Part shown: positions 12,541 through 24,999 of the stretch, in pieces
How positions within the stretch are numbered: the stretch's first letter is position 1
Layout: every line of letters starts with the position of its first letter
Assembly (NCBI GenBank): GCA_015680685.1
Contig: MNCI01022611.1
Span: 2,383,727 to 2,447,726, forward strand
DNA from: Gnetum montanum
Taxonomy: Eukaryota > Streptophyta > Gnetopsida > Gnetales > Gnetaceae
DNA length: 64,000 bases
Reading direction: 5' to 3'
Program-made: the position numbers and the translations under genes
Notes under the pieces: generated by a model
The model's input: the letters and a program-made list of their open reading frames with translations, nothing else
What the model was told of the DNA's origin: nothing
The model's database searches: none

Positions 12541-13475
12541 CTTTTAACCTATATGACTTGATCATGAATTCCACTACAAAATGTGAAGCGCTAGTTAAGA
12601 TGTTGACCTTCTTCCCCACTAGTGAAGACATCCCTGCTAATGAGGAATCCATCCATGCAATGATGGTTCCTCCTTCACTGAATGGGAAGCAGTTAGCGTT
12701 GCTACTATTTCATGATAGCGAAATCAAGGTCAATCCCAAAAATGGTGAGGTAACTGGGACTCCTCTTTTCATAACCATAAACATAGGGCAATATAAGATG
12801 CACCAGGTGCATGTAGATGATGGGGCTATGACAAACATTATTTCATGTAGCATCCTTGAGTGATTAATCTTAACAGAGCAAATACAACATACATCAACAT
12901 TTGCTCTTAAGTCCTTCAATGTATCAAGGGTTGTAGTCAAGGGGTCTATCTCCTTGGATTTTGTGGTAGGGGAGCAATTCCCCACAACTGAAGACTTCTT
13001 AGGGGTGGAGGAGACACCAGGGTTTAGCATTATTCTAGGAAGACCATGGTCGGCTTAGTTACAAGTCATGTCCTCACCCATCCACCAAGAGATTCATCTT
13101 CCTTATGAGGAAGGTGAAATCATCATTCATGATGATAACACAGTGCCCATGGCTATTAACAACATGAACATAGAGTAATTATCTAAAGTGAAGTTTTAAG
13201 AAGAAGGTCCTAGCCATGAAATCCAATGACCCGAGAGAGAGGAGAAAGCCAATAATGATAATGAGGGGGAACAAGATGCATTATGGGATGAATTCCCTTT
13301 CAACATTGTCAGTGAAGGGTATGACAAGTACAAACTTATGCAAAATAGACCTTACACATTTCCTAATCTTTCAGAAATTAGGAAGAGTTTGCACAAGTGA
13401 AGTACACCTTGATCCTTCCACCCCATGCCCTTATAACCATATAACGATATGTATTGATAGCCATGTAGTCTAAAT
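12541..13475 (+). pseudogene. Aspartic protease and C-terminal linker, element A
   Basis: Open from 12558 to 12860. The catalytic segment reads VHVDDGAMTNIISCSILE (about 12810-12863), matching the family's VDGGSAxNIL but with DG moved to DDGA, so the D-(S/T)-G triad is damaged. The downstream flap and helix region follows with stops: SLDFVVGEQFPTTEDFLG, SIILGRPW (13020-13050). The final part, DEFPFNIVSEGYDKYKL (13290-13345), is a linker commonly seen between PR and RT in this lineage. The protease would cleave the gag-pol polyprotein. Confidence 0.65.
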
Positions 13476-14287
13476 TTTGTTTATTAACTTTTTATGATTT
13501 TTAGTGTACTTTATTTTACTCTTTTATGCATGTAGCCTAACTTTTTACTTTCATTTTCATTTATATTTATTTATTAGAACCTTTCTCTTTTTTTACTTTT
13601 GCACATGTTGTAAATGTCAAAAGCCCTATGAAAATTTCAAAACTAGAAAACCCATAAAACATTTTAAAATAGAAAATCACCAAAAATATAAGTTTCCTTT
13701 TAATGAGGGCCCACCATGGCTTGAAACTAGCAAAACCCAAGGCCTATAATGGCCTAAAACTAGTAAACCTATGGGCTACAAAGGCCTTAAACTAGCATCA
13801 CAATCCACTAAGACTTTAAACTACCACTATGGTCCACAAAGACTTTAAACTAGTGCTATAGTCTACTAAGACTTTAAACTAGCATCATAGTTAGCTAAGA
13901 CCTGGAATTAACAATAAACATGTGGCCTTCCATGGCTTAAAACTAGCAAGTAACCTTTATCCTATGGCCATTCATAATCTTATAGTCAACCATTTTCAAC
14001 ATAGCCAACATAGCCATCAGCAACATGGCCTCACCAACAACATTTATAACCTTAAAACCTTAATGCACTAAAGCCATCAATAACATATATAGCCAAAACT
14101 AAAATAAAAACATAACATTTAACATTTTAAAATAATATATATAGACATGATCACATTGTGTAGCATAAATATTAAAACAATAACCATAAGTGTCAAAATG
14201 TCTACAACTTAAGCATTGGCCAATGTGGGCCATACAATGTCCAACATGAAATAAACTAAAAAAAAATCATTAACAAAAGCTATCACA
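13476..14287 (+). other. Spacer after protease, element A
   Basis: No gene seen on the plus strand. The first 120 bases are T-rich and translate into low-complexity hydrophobic residues. The 29-bp repeat array (13715-13935) is here. A CAT trinucleotide run near 14340 belongs to the Asp codons of the opposite-strand gene. Confidence 0.4.
13715..13935 (+). repeat. 29-bp tandem repeat array, block 1
   Basis: About seven degenerate units of the type CCACTAAGACTTTAAACTAG plus CATCATAGT, period 29 bp. The same unit recurs in the same orientation at 22040-22400 (block 2) and 26130-26225 (block 3). Tandem repeats in internal untranslated regions are common in Tat/Ogre elements. Blocks 1 and 2 bracket the segment holding the opposite-strand gene and palindrome array. 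Confidence 0.7.
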
Positions 14288-17200
14288 TCATGCATCTGGT
14301 GGTACCAAGGGGTTTGGAGGGGGAGGAGATGGTGCATCATCATCATCACCTATACCGTTGGGGCCATTGATATCATATGGTTTCTTTTACATAACAACAT
14401 AAAACCAATTAGTAACCAACCAAAACCATGACATAAACAAATGAAAAACAAAAACTTAAAACATAAAACATAAACACCATCAAACATGTGGAAAATTTGG
14501 CTTTATAAACTCTCAAGGAATATGGTGAAGGTCAGTCTCCAAACATTGGAGAATCTAGTCTTCTATCATTTTAACCCAATCAATATCCTCAAAATTAATG
14601 CCTTTGAAGATGTTGGTCCTGTCTACACCAATCCATGATGGTCACTCCTATGAGACCATAGCCATAGAGACCTCATCTATAGCTTTAGTGATCTAAGGAG
14701 TAGGAGACTCAACTATTGTGAGAGTGCTTTCAAAGAGGTTGAAAGCAATCTCAGCCTAAATACCCTGGATAAATAAATTCCCTCTTCTGTCATTCAGTTG
14801 TCTTCCTCTTTAGCCACTTCAAGTATGCCTCCCAACTAATCTTATACTTCTTCTTATGATCCTTTAATTCCTCACCCCACTTCAAGACCTAAAGACTATA
14901 ATCCTTCCAATCTTGAACCTTTCAAGAGATCAAGTCCATCTACATCTACTACTCATGCAACTCTCAGGAAAGGGAAACCTTGTCATGGATGATGTGCTAG
15001 TAGTGGGCCCACATGATCTCCTTGGTCTAAAAGGCCCCTGAGTTAGTCACTTCGGCTTTCACAAAGGCCTTACATTCCTCAAAATTCTAGATCCTCTTAG
15101 CTTACCTTTTATTTTCCTCTTTCAATGTCACAACCTATTCCCATAGGGATTCATTGGACCTTTGAATCTCTCATGAAGCTTTTGTATATGAAACTAAAAG
15201 ATCAATGGCAATTTCACATAGCTTCAAGGGGACATGTGAGGTGTTAAAAGGAATGTTAGGCAAGGAGTCAAACTCCATGTCTTGGACTAGGTCCCATGTA
15301 ATTGATGATACTAATAACCATTAACATGATATACAACCTAAGGTCGCCATAGCATAAAATATAACTTGTAGAAAGACAACTAAGGCATAGAAAAAAATAG
15401 TTCTTACCAATCTTAGGTGCAATCTATTACAATTGACTAATGATGTCCTTTACCATCTAGTGCATGAATACTATCTTGTTCAAGACCTCTACCAATGGTT
15501 TCATGCAAAACATGGATGTGGAGGCCTTTGCTAGTGGCTCAGGAACTATGATAAGTATAACAATCATCAAGGTATTAAGAACTAAGAAATTAAACATAAA
15601 ACCATCAATAATAATGAGTAAAGAATAGGCATACCTAGATCCCCATCATCATTGAGGATGTTGATTAGAGGCTTCCTTGGTAGTGGTTCACTGAACAAGG
15701 AATCTAGATCATCCATATGAATGTGGGCTAATGTTGTAGCCTCATTTTACTATAAGAGTACCTCCTCTACATACCTTTGTTCCTCTCTTACCAAAAAATC
15801 TATACACCTTCACTCCTCCTCTGCCTATCTTTTCTTTTCTTTCATAGTGGCAACTTGGGCTACTAAGTTTCATCATTGACCTATAGCCATAACCTGTTAG
15901 ACAAGATAGCACGTGTAGCCATAGGACATAACATAGCCAAGAACATTAAGAGCATAGTTAAATTGTACTTGTGACTACCTAATCTAACTAAGGAATCTTA
16001 AAGATGATCATTTTTTTTGGAAGGTGGCTCTAATGTTGGTGGTGCTTCCTCTACTAGCCATTTCAAACTAGCCTTGGCTACCTAGTTAGCTATGGCATGC
16101 AACCATCAGGCTCTCTAGATGTTCACTAAGAATGTAAGAGGCACCTCCACTATGTTATTAAGACATTCACACCAACTAACACTAAGGTTCTTGGTTTTCA
16201 TATACAATGAATCTTCCATGTCCTCTAGTGTGTTCAAAGCTTGCACAGTTGGATAAAGATGTGTTATCCAAGGCAAGGAGAGTTGTTTTGGATCCTAGTG
16301 CACCCATGATCTATTCTTGCTCATCACCAAGAATTCCATGAACCTCTTTAGATAACCTACAAAAATGCATAGTGCATGTGGATTGTTTTAGAGAGGTCCT
16401 CACGAATTTTGAGAATTTCCTCCCTAAGGCCTATAGCTAAGGAAGTAGCCTAGTTAAAACAAGTCCCCTCCATCAAGACCATCTTGAAGGTTTATCCTTA
16501 CACAATACTAATTATATTCTTTTCTAAAAATATTTGAGGAAAGGCCTAAGACCTAAATAAGGGATATGACTCCCTTGTGTTAGGGGTTGTGAAGCTATCA
16601 AAAGAAAGTCTAGAGTGTCCCTTGCTGGTACCAAACCACTTCTTAACTTCTGCACGATGGTTAGCCTCCTTCATTGGTTTGGTGATAGTCATTATCCTAT
16701 TAGAGGGAACACCAAAAAAGTCAAAAGGTGGCCACATTGATGGCAATGACAATTTTTATGCCTTGCACTATGATGCAAAGCACATAGGCTCCTACGTCAA
16801 AGGAGTTGATGATGTTCAACATCTTTGTAGAAGTGATGGTCGGGCTAGTCATCATAAAAACCTCAAGAAAACCTTTAAGAATGATGTTTTTCAAGATGTT
16901 CTTAGATGCCTACCCCCTCAACCACTCTTGGGCTAGCCCCACATCATTGAACTTTAGAATGAGAGTATTCGTAGAACATTTGATGATTGATACAATGACA
17001 TCAGTAGAAGTGGAAGGTCTTGTAAGCCAAAAATAAATGCTTAGCATCAATATAGATCATTTAGACCATAGAATACTTAAGACCAAAATAGTCATAAAAC
17101 CTTAGGTATAACATAGAAAACCATCCTTTTTCTCACCTTTCTTCTTCTTAATTAATGAAGCTCATGTGGGCCTCCTAGCAATGATGCTCATATCTTTGAT

Positions 17201-19535
17201 GGCCTTAGAGGCTTCCCACTAGTTGTGTGCTATTTTGACAACCATACACTTCTTGTAAATAGGGTTAAATTTGGTAGGGTATTCATCAAAGTCCCTCCTT
17301 AGCTATTTGAAAATGACATGTCTGATCTTGGGGCCTTTGGTAAATTCACTAAACGTAGTGTGGGATACCACCAAGATTTAATCATTCTTGGTTAAGCCTT
17401 GATCATTAACCATGTACCTACAAGACATGTGTGAACCTAACAAGTTCAAAAAGATGACCAAATTAAATAAAGCTAAAAAATTAAAACTTATAATACTCAT
17501 GCTTACCCCTGTAATTGGTACATGGTGCCTAGAGGATTCTAGAATAATGAGTGGGCTCTTTTTGCCATAATCAAAGTATTATTAATGTTGTATCGAGAAT
17601 ACTCTAGCATCTTTTAGATGTCTATGAGGTAACATGTATTGGTGGTGTCCTTTATTTTCATTGGCTTTTCTGCTACTCAAGTCTCTAGATCATTGGTTAT
17701 GAACCAAGCAACCAACCATGTAGACCCAGGTAGTAAAGTCTCCACTATGACCCTGACCACCTCTACAAACAAGTGTTACCACATCATCAAACTAAAGTTC
17801 TACATAAGGTAGACAAGGAATTACCTTGTCCCTAGATGGAACCACAGTGACCCCTTCTCTAGGACCATGTCAAGTAGAGGGATCTTGGCCTTTGGCTGGC
17901 TAATACAACATAGGATGTTGACCAACTCAACCATGATGAACACGAGCTTCAACAAGACCTTGCATGAAGAAAATATAGGCATTGTTAGGATCATGTTTCA
18001 ACACTTAGAATTTCCTTATGGATTTCATAAAACACGTTAGTTAGGGGTGAAATTAGCCCCTATGAAAAACTCTAAAGTGTTTATCAAAATTCATTTAGAG
18101 ATTTGACAACAACTAGTATATAACCTCCATAGCCATTAAACCATTATACCCAAAACATCATAGGAAAAATATTATAGCCTAAACATCATAGCCAAAATTA
18201 TGCCTTAGTCCAAACCATACATTAATTTAGAAAAATCATTAAAACCTAGAAAAAATGACCATAGAAAAAATCCTACTAAAACTAGTAAAAATCTCTATTT
18301 CTTATGAAACAAAATTTGGAGCATAGTTACATCTTTAGGCATCTGTAAGTGCATGGAAGTTGGCAACAGAAATCTCTAAGTCTGTCAATAACATCCATCT
18401 CCAAGGGGTAAAGTGCTGCAACTAGAATTAAGCCTAATTGACATAGCCATAGTTAAAAATTCATAAAAATTTCCTAAAAGCTTTCATTTCAATGATCCCA
18501 CCATAGAAGGAACCCTAAAATCACAACAGTTTCAACCATAGCTAGTATAATCAAAATATAAATAACCAATTTTACATGAGCCATAGTTAGATTTGCACAA
18601 CTGTAGTCATCAACATAAATCCCCTTCTATGCAGGGTTGGTGAAAAATTCACAAAACATTCATTTAAGTTCCAAATGGAGTGATTCCACAATTTTTTGAA
18701 AGATTAAATTGAGCCCTAACCATCCAAGCCTAGTAAAATTTCAAACCCCATGCATTTTATTTATAAAAAATTTGTAAACTTGGATGAAAACCTAAAAAAT
18801 GGCACAAACCCTAGTTACACAACCTGATTGAAATAGCCATAGCTTTGTCGTTATGAATCTAAATCAAATGAGACCACAACTAATGTAAAGCTTAAACATA
18901 ACCCTAAAAAGCCCATGACCTTATATTTTTCCAAAATTTAGCTATTTTCTTAATAAAAAAATTCATATCTTTACTTGATTTTTTCATTAAAAAAAAGCAT
19001 TTAAATACAAAAAATTCATAAAAGCTAATTTAATTTAGCCATGAATTGAAGCCAAAACAACAAAAAAGCCTTAAATCCATGTAAAAACACATCAAAATAG
19101 GGGGTAGGATTTTGTTAGAATTTAATTTTAACAAAAAGTATCAGCGTAGATCTGACAAAGATGGATCCACTCCCAAATTTATAGAAAAGGCACACACAAA
19201 AGCAAGCCAATTTTACAAATCAAATCTATCAAAGCTTGAACAAAAAAATAACCCTAGATCTATGTAGAAATGGCCAAAACATAAGGTGGGATTTTGTTGA
19301 AATTCAACTTCATCAACCCCCTTTGCATAGATTTGAAGAAAATGACCTTTATCCTAGTTACAAATACATAAAAATGGCCAGGAAACTAAAGAAAATGGCT
19401 AGAGATGGAATACCTGGGAGTGAGTGAGGAGGAAGCCTAAATTGAAATAGGCCTAGGTAGCTTGAAGAGGTTTTTAGCAGCCTCATCTGCCTCTTAGACC
19501 CTTTGGTTTTTGCTTGATCCTTTACATTTGTTCAT
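14288..19535 (-). pseudogene. Decayed multi-exon antisense gene inside element A (unknown function)
   Basis: Not a recognised family. On the minus strand, coding-like blocks alternate with AT-rich noncoding blocks, with splice-like borders. Exon estimates: 1, 19535-19414 (ATG start; MNKCKGSSKNQRV, donor CAG|GTATTC); 2, 17958-17507 (donor GTAAGC); 3, 17417-17137 (acceptor CTTGTAG, donor GTGAGA); 4, 17018 to about 16020 with frameshifts; 5, 15893-15635 (coiled-coil, then acidic); 6, 15545-15408; 7, 15286 to about 14515 (about 250 codons, Lys/Glu/Trp-rich, coiled-coil-like, one frameshift); 8, 14383-14288, reading GDDDDAPSPPPPNPLVPPDA and a stop. Junctions 5-6 and 6-7 keep the frame; other junctions do not all, so those borders are approximate. 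Stops sit mainly at former Gln, Arg or Trp codons. Extra ORFs, some antisense, are known in Tat-lineage elements, usually between integrase and 3' LTR; here the gene lies between protease and RT. A captured host gene is an alternative. Confidence 0.6.
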
Positions 19536-19989
19536 CCTAGTTGCACCAATGCTACAAAAGCTTGAAAACTAAAGAGTTGAGGCTTCTACACTAGCTGGGA
19601 GGAAGTTTCAATGCTTCAACATTGAAGGCAGATGGTGTCTATAGCAAAAAAAAAAAAAAAAAAACTCTTCCAAAGCTCTACTTCAATGCACTGGAAATGG
19701 ACAGGAAAGTGTGGTTGGTGTTTTCAAAAAATTAACAATACAAATCAAGTTTAAACCTAAACGCTTTCACTCTCACCCCCATTGCCAATTTTTTGCTTTG
19801 GAACTCAAAGTGCACTAAAGTGTAAGGGGGGAGGGAAAATGTTCTCTACACTAAGAGTGAAAGGGGAAATAATACTTATGCTTAGTTTTCTTACTTTTTT
19901 TTATTTTTGGGCCATGGGCCCCACCATACACCCTCATGCATGGTGTTTTTAAACTAAAAACTCCATCAATGCTCGGGTTTTGATCCCTT
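19536..19989. other. Region upstream of the antisense gene
   Basis: No gene seen. Contains a 19-base A run (19646-19664) and a purine tract, AAGGGGGGAGGGAAAA, near 19831-19846. On the plus strand the tract resembles a polypurine primer; on the minus strand it is a pyrimidine tract about 300 bp upstream of the antisense start codon. No clear TATA box for the antisense gene was identified. Confidence 0.35.
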
Positions 19990-21990
19990 AGAGTGCCTAA
20001 TATTATGGTACAACCTTCTTCCCCCCTATATCCATGCTGAGTAGTGTGGAGCTAGCATGGATACTCATCTCCCTCATCTCATTGCACCTCCACTTTGGCC
20101 ACTCTTACTATTTGTGATAGCTATGATCTATTCAAACCAACTTCACACTCTAGAAGGTGGTTAGCTCTTTGTAAATCTTTCCACTTTTGGATTACATGTT
20201 AGCCAACATGAAGCCCAACATGAAGCTAGGGGAGTGACATCCATTCTTATCCCCCAATGCCTCTCACACCTAGAGCTGATCCTTCAAGTGGGCCTACATG
20301 ACCTAAAACACCTCCAGTCACTCCTAGAAATCCAAAAACCTTATCAAACCTAGTTGCAAGTGCATGAAACCATTAGACTTAGTTGATCCACACTAGGACC
20401 ACCCTACCCAGTGTGGAGAAAAGAGGGGATGACTAAATGGATGCCTTTGAGCCTTCAAACTGATCGATTTTAATACTAAATCATAACCCTCAATCCTCTA
20501 CAGCCTTGGCAGCTTTGAAACCCTATTAAAACTTATCTAAAGTGGGACAAAACTTGACTCCAATTTCATCCATATTGGGGGAGATCCTATCCACATTGGC
20601 CAACATGAAGCCAGTGTGGATGAAGGGGGAATAGCCAAAACTCTCAAGAGTTTCCTCCAAATGGACTTCTATCAACAACATAACCTTCCTAGAGGCTCTG
20701 ATAGCTAAAACTTATAAAAAATGATTATTTTTCATGAGTTTCTTAGCCTCCATTCTTAACACCCATCTCTTCCACATTGGCAAGCATGGAGCTAGGGTGG
20801 ATGTAGGTAGGAAGGTTCATGGGAGGCCATAGATGCATAAAAAAACATAAAATTGACCTACACTTACCCTATAACCCTATCCACACATCTAGAAGTTTCT
20901 AGACTTTGAAAATTCAACCCAAAATAGCCATAAATCAACCTCCTAAGGTCATCTATGTTGGTTCCATGTTGGCTAATGTGGAACTAGCATGGAACTAAAG
21001 AGGCAAGCTAAAAAAACCCTCAAGATACCCTCAAAATTGCAAATTTTTGATTGTAGGCTTTGACCATTAGTACTAGTGACCTTGGAAGTGGACATGCATA
21101 GGCAAAATTAATCAAAAGTAAACAAAAGCTACTCCCCTATGATCCTCCATGCTAGATCCATGTTGGACAATGTGGAGCTAGCATGGATCAAGGGGGATAT
21201 GACCTTGCATGGCCTCAAATAGCCTGCAAACATTATTGAAATTTATAAAAAACTTGGGAAATCATAGTTTGCAACCCTAGGGTCCTAGAAACCTAGTTGA
21301 TTTTCTCTCTAGACCACCCTAAGATAAAAAATCAAGAGTCCCACCTCTACTCCATGCTGGCTCCATGCTAGCCAACGTGGATTTAACATGGAGACTACTT
21401 CAAACTCACTTTGACACTCAAAACCTCATCCAGATGGCCTAAAAACATAGTTAGAAGATGCACAACTACCAAATATTGGTTTAGGTTGTCCATGCAATCT
21501 TCTTTTAGTCCAAATTCAAATCCTCTACACTAAGCTCCCCCCCAACCTCATGTGTCCATGCTAGCCAACATAGAGATAGAGGGTTATAAATTTAAGGCCT
21601 TCCTTTACCTTTGAAATGATTGATTTTGATAGATCTGATCCTTCACTACCTTGGGAAGGCCCTTGAACCCTAATTTTAACCCTTTTGATGTCATGCAACA
21701 TGTTGTTCTTGGTCTTCACACTAGCTCCATGCTAGCTAGCATGGAACTAGCATAGAAGACATGTTTAGGCTTAAAAGAGAAATCCTAGAGGTTTTAATAA
21801 GTTTCAAAAGTAGCCTATGTCCTTCCTTACTCAACTAGGCTAACATACAAGCCACCAAGAGTCAAATAATAGTTAAAATGAGCCTCAAAAATCCTTCAGA
21901 TGTTTCCTGCATGTTAGGGATCATCCCTTCCATGTTGGCCAACTTGGAGACAGCATAGAAGCTTTAAAACTCTTGCTCGTTCAGTTCAAA
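19990..21990. repeat. Degenerate tandem array, about 190-bp period, each unit with a palindromic core
   Basis: Eleven related cores lie near 20031, 20196, 20386, 20571, 20765, 20952, 21141, 21350, 21548, 21717 and 21925, about 165-210 bp apart. The clearest cores read TCCATGCTAGC, then CCAACATGGAG, then GCTAGCATGGA, so each can pair with itself. Between cores, similarity is low but words such as TAGCCT and AAACTTATAAA recur. The array sits directly upstream of the antisense gene (start at 19535). It has no coding potential. Confidence 0.65.
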
Positions 21991-22039
21991 TAGCCTAGAA
22001 ACAACCTTTATTGATGTCCAAACTAGACCATGACCCTGG

Positions 22040-22400
22040 TAGCCTTAAAACATGGCCTACTAAGGCCTAAAACTAGTATAATCTAACCCTTGTTTATCAT
22101 GTTTTGACCAGGATTCATCATATGTATCCCACTTTGTTGTGTTTAACCTTGTCATATCATATCATGACCTATTGTGCATTATTAACCTTGTTCAACCTCA
22201 CTACTACTTCCTATCTCAATATGTTAGTCATTTATTCTCTACACTATAGCCTTATATAGCCTTGTTTAGCCTTTTATTGGTGTTGGATGTTGGGGTTTGG
22301 CCTTCCCTAACCACCATGTGACCATGGCCTACTATGGCCTTAAACTAGCATCATAGCCTGCTAAGGCCTTAAATTGGCAAAACCATGACCTTTGTTGACC
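22040..22400 (+). repeat. 29-bp repeat, block 2
   Basis: Three units of the GCCTACTAAGGCCTTAAACTAG plus CATCAT type at about 22050-22080 and 22325-22375, with unrelated T-rich sequence between. Same orientation as blocks 1 and 3. Confidence 0.6.
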
Positions 22401-22647
22401 ACGTGTAGCCTTATTCCTCATACTTCCCCTTTTTTGACCCTTATTTATCCCTTATTGAACTTTGTTTACTTGTTTTCACTCTATTTATAGCCATGGATGG
22501 CCTTGTTCGCATTAGAATAGCATGTATTTGCATAATTTTATAGCACTTTAGCATTGTTTATTCACTTTTACCTAGGTTCCACTTAATATTATTTTGGATA
22601 ACATGAAAGATTAAAGTATGAGTATCTAGGAGTAGATCAATTTTCCT
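22401..22647 (+). other. Pre-RT spacer, element A
   Basis: About 250 bp of T-rich sequence with no recognised gene or repeat. Confidence 0.4.
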
Positions 22648-23720
22648 TTGTGCCTACCTAGACCCCATGGCGATGTTAAGCAGGGTATCTACCTTGATTG
22701 CTTAGATCTCAAGCCTAAGAGTCTTGCTAACCACATAACCTCTATGGAAGAATCCTTAGAATGGCCTGAAAACCTAACTAAGACCCTTGACCTTGAGTCT
22801 AGTAACATAAATGAATACTCTCTAGTTAAAGCTCCTATCACAACACACAGTGGTAAGAAGAAAATCCTTAAACTAAGTTCCTCACTAGAACTTCAACAAG
22901 CTTAAGACATCACCAAAGTCTTACAGGACAACATTAAGGCCTTCACCTAGTCATATGAGAATATGCTAGGTCTAGACCCACATTTATTTCAACACAACAT
23001 CATACTTGACCCTAGCATTAGACCAATTAAGCATAAATAATGCAAGATTAGACTTGATTTGTCCTTAGTAGTTCATGACAAGATTTCAAAATTCTATCAA
23101 GTAGGTTTCATCCAAGCTATTGAGTATGCATAATAGGTGTCTAACATAGTGTTAGTCTCCAAGAAAAATGTGAGTATTTATATTTTCATAGATTTTTGAG
23201 ACCTAAATAAAGTAACCATCAAGGATGACTTTCCTTTGCCTAATATTGATCAACTTTTCGATACCACTATCGAACATGTCTTGTTGTCCATTATAGATGG
23301 ATTCTCGAGATACAACCAAATTAGGATCAACCTAGAGCACCAACCTAGCACAACCTTCATAACCCCTTAGGGTAAATTTTACCTTAAGAACATAGGAGCA
23401 ACCTATCAATGAGTCATGACCTATATCTTCAGTAATTACATGCTAGGTTTGCTCAATTATTATGTGGACGATATAGTCATTAAGTCCAAAGTGGCCAATC
23501 ATCATGCTAATGACCTAGATCTTGTGCTTAAATAATGTCTCAAGTATAGGCTTAGGCATAATCCCAAGAAGTGTATCTTCAATGTTAAGACTGGAAAGAT
23601 GCTTGGCTTTATAGCATATGAAGCAAGGATACATGTTGATCCTAATACATGTTAAGGTCATATCCAAATTAGTAGTGCCTACTAATCTTAAGAAGCTTTT
23701 GGGATTACAAGGCAAATTAT
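22648..23720 (+). pseudogene. Reverse transcriptase with N-terminal linker, element A
   Basis: An open stretch of 85 codons (22648-22905) precedes RT. RT landmarks follow with stops: AFTxSYENMLGLDP, ILDPSIRPIKHK, VTIKDDFPLPNIDQL, SRYNQIRINLEHQ, and the catalytic YVDDIVIKSKVANHHANDLD (about 23460-23520), where YVDD is intact. In the B copy the corresponding early motif is AFAWSYEDMPGL. The order and wording are those of Tat-lineage Ty3 RT. At least one frameshift near 23650. Confidence 0.85.
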
Positions 23721-23739
23721 AATTTATCTATAGGTTTAT

Positions 23740-24190
23740 CACTAGGCTTATGGATAATTTACAACCCATGCAACACTTTCTTAAGAAAGGGGTTTACTAC
23801 GAGTGGATAGCTCAATGCCAAGAGGCCTTTGAAAACCTTAAGCAAGAGTTGGTACTACTGTTGACATTCTATCCTCCACAAGAGGGTAAACCATTCTACA
23901 TCTACCTTACCATATTCAACACATCCATTGCCTCTCTACATTGTCAAAAATGTGATGATGGGGCAAAGATGCTAGTATACTACCTTATCCACACATTAGT
24001 TGCCCATGAAACTCAATATACTAAAGTGGAGAAGTATTATCTAGCATTCATCTTCTCATTGAAGAAGTAGAGACACTACCTCTTTAGGATCCAAGTCAAC
24101 ATCATTTACAAAGACAACGTACTTAAAGCCATAATGACTAGCATCTACGAAAGTAGCCATATAGCCCAATGTAAAGCCATAATAGTGGAG
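23740..24190 (+). pseudogene. RNase H domain, element A
   Basis: Open from 23750 to 24070: MDNLQPMQHFLKKGVYYEW, then ENLKQELV, KPFYIYLTIFNTSIASL and ETQYTKVEKYYLAFIFSLKK, the usual order of the tether and RNase H of Ty3 elements. It would remove genomic RNA during reverse transcription. Followed after one stop by HYLFRIQVNIIYKDNVLKAI, the domain's C-terminal part. Confidence 0.75.
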
Positions 24191-24650
24191 TTTGATCTTC
24201 ATTACATCTCTCAATCCTCAATGAAAGGTCTAGTCATACAACTCACTATTTCACCTATTAATGATCATGTAACCATAGATCTTGAGTTCCCTGATGAATA
24301 TGTCAACGTCATTAGCCAAGTGCTCAAGGGCTATGAGGTGGTCATACACTTTGACAGGGCTTCAACTACCCATGGGATAAGTACCACTACCATCATAACT
24401 TTTCCATTTTGTGGAATTTGATCCTTTTCTTATCATTTTGAGTTTCCATATACCAACAACATATTAGAATATGAGAATTTAATTAGAGGGATGATGGTAG
24501 CCCATGACCTAGGAATCAAGTGATTAATGATCAAAGGTGATTCCCAACTTATGGTTAACCAAGTAACTGAGGTCTATGCATGTAAAGCTAAACACTTACA
24601 ACCTTACTGTTACCTAGGGAAGTAATTGTTATAACAATTTACGAATGTTG
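24191..24650 (+). pseudogene. Archaeal-type RNase H (aRNH), element A
   Basis: A second RNase H follows the first: VISQVLKGYEVVIHFDRAST, then TTIITFPF, EFPYTNNILEYENLIRGM, LMIKGDSQLMVNQVTEV. FDxAS, E in ILEYE and D in GDSQL match the metal-binding residues of this domain; the Gly of FDGAS is now Arg. A dual RNase H is characteristic of the Tat lineage and is repeated in element B (58840-59221). Confidence 0.75.
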
Positions 24651-24999
24651 ATATCCAACACATATCCCAAAACAAGAACATCATAGCCAATGTAATTGCA
24701 ACATTAGCCCTTAGTTTAATGCCAGATGTGTTTAGTAAGTTTCCCACATTAACTATGGACTGTGTTATCCCCATCACATACAGCACTAAGGATACCTTTG
24801 TGGTCATAGTTCATATTGCTCCTACTATGGAGTGGAATGATGATATCAAAATTTACCTTATGCATGGTGAATCCTCACCAGGCCTAACTATTACTTAAAA
24901 AGACATTGTATGCAAGTGATCGAAGTAGTATGTTATCATGGATAATAACACATTATGTTGATGGTCCTACAATGATGTATTGTTAAAGTTCTTAGGTAA

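Noticed and set aside
13504-13749. 81-codon plus-strand ORF with hydrophobic start, considered as a membrane peptide
   Set aside because: Low-complexity translation of T-rich sequence continuing into the 29-bp repeat array; no relative seen in elements B or C.
19236-19427. 63-codon plus-strand ORF
   Set aside because: Lies over intron 1 and the exon 1 donor of the antisense gene; no plus-strand domain.
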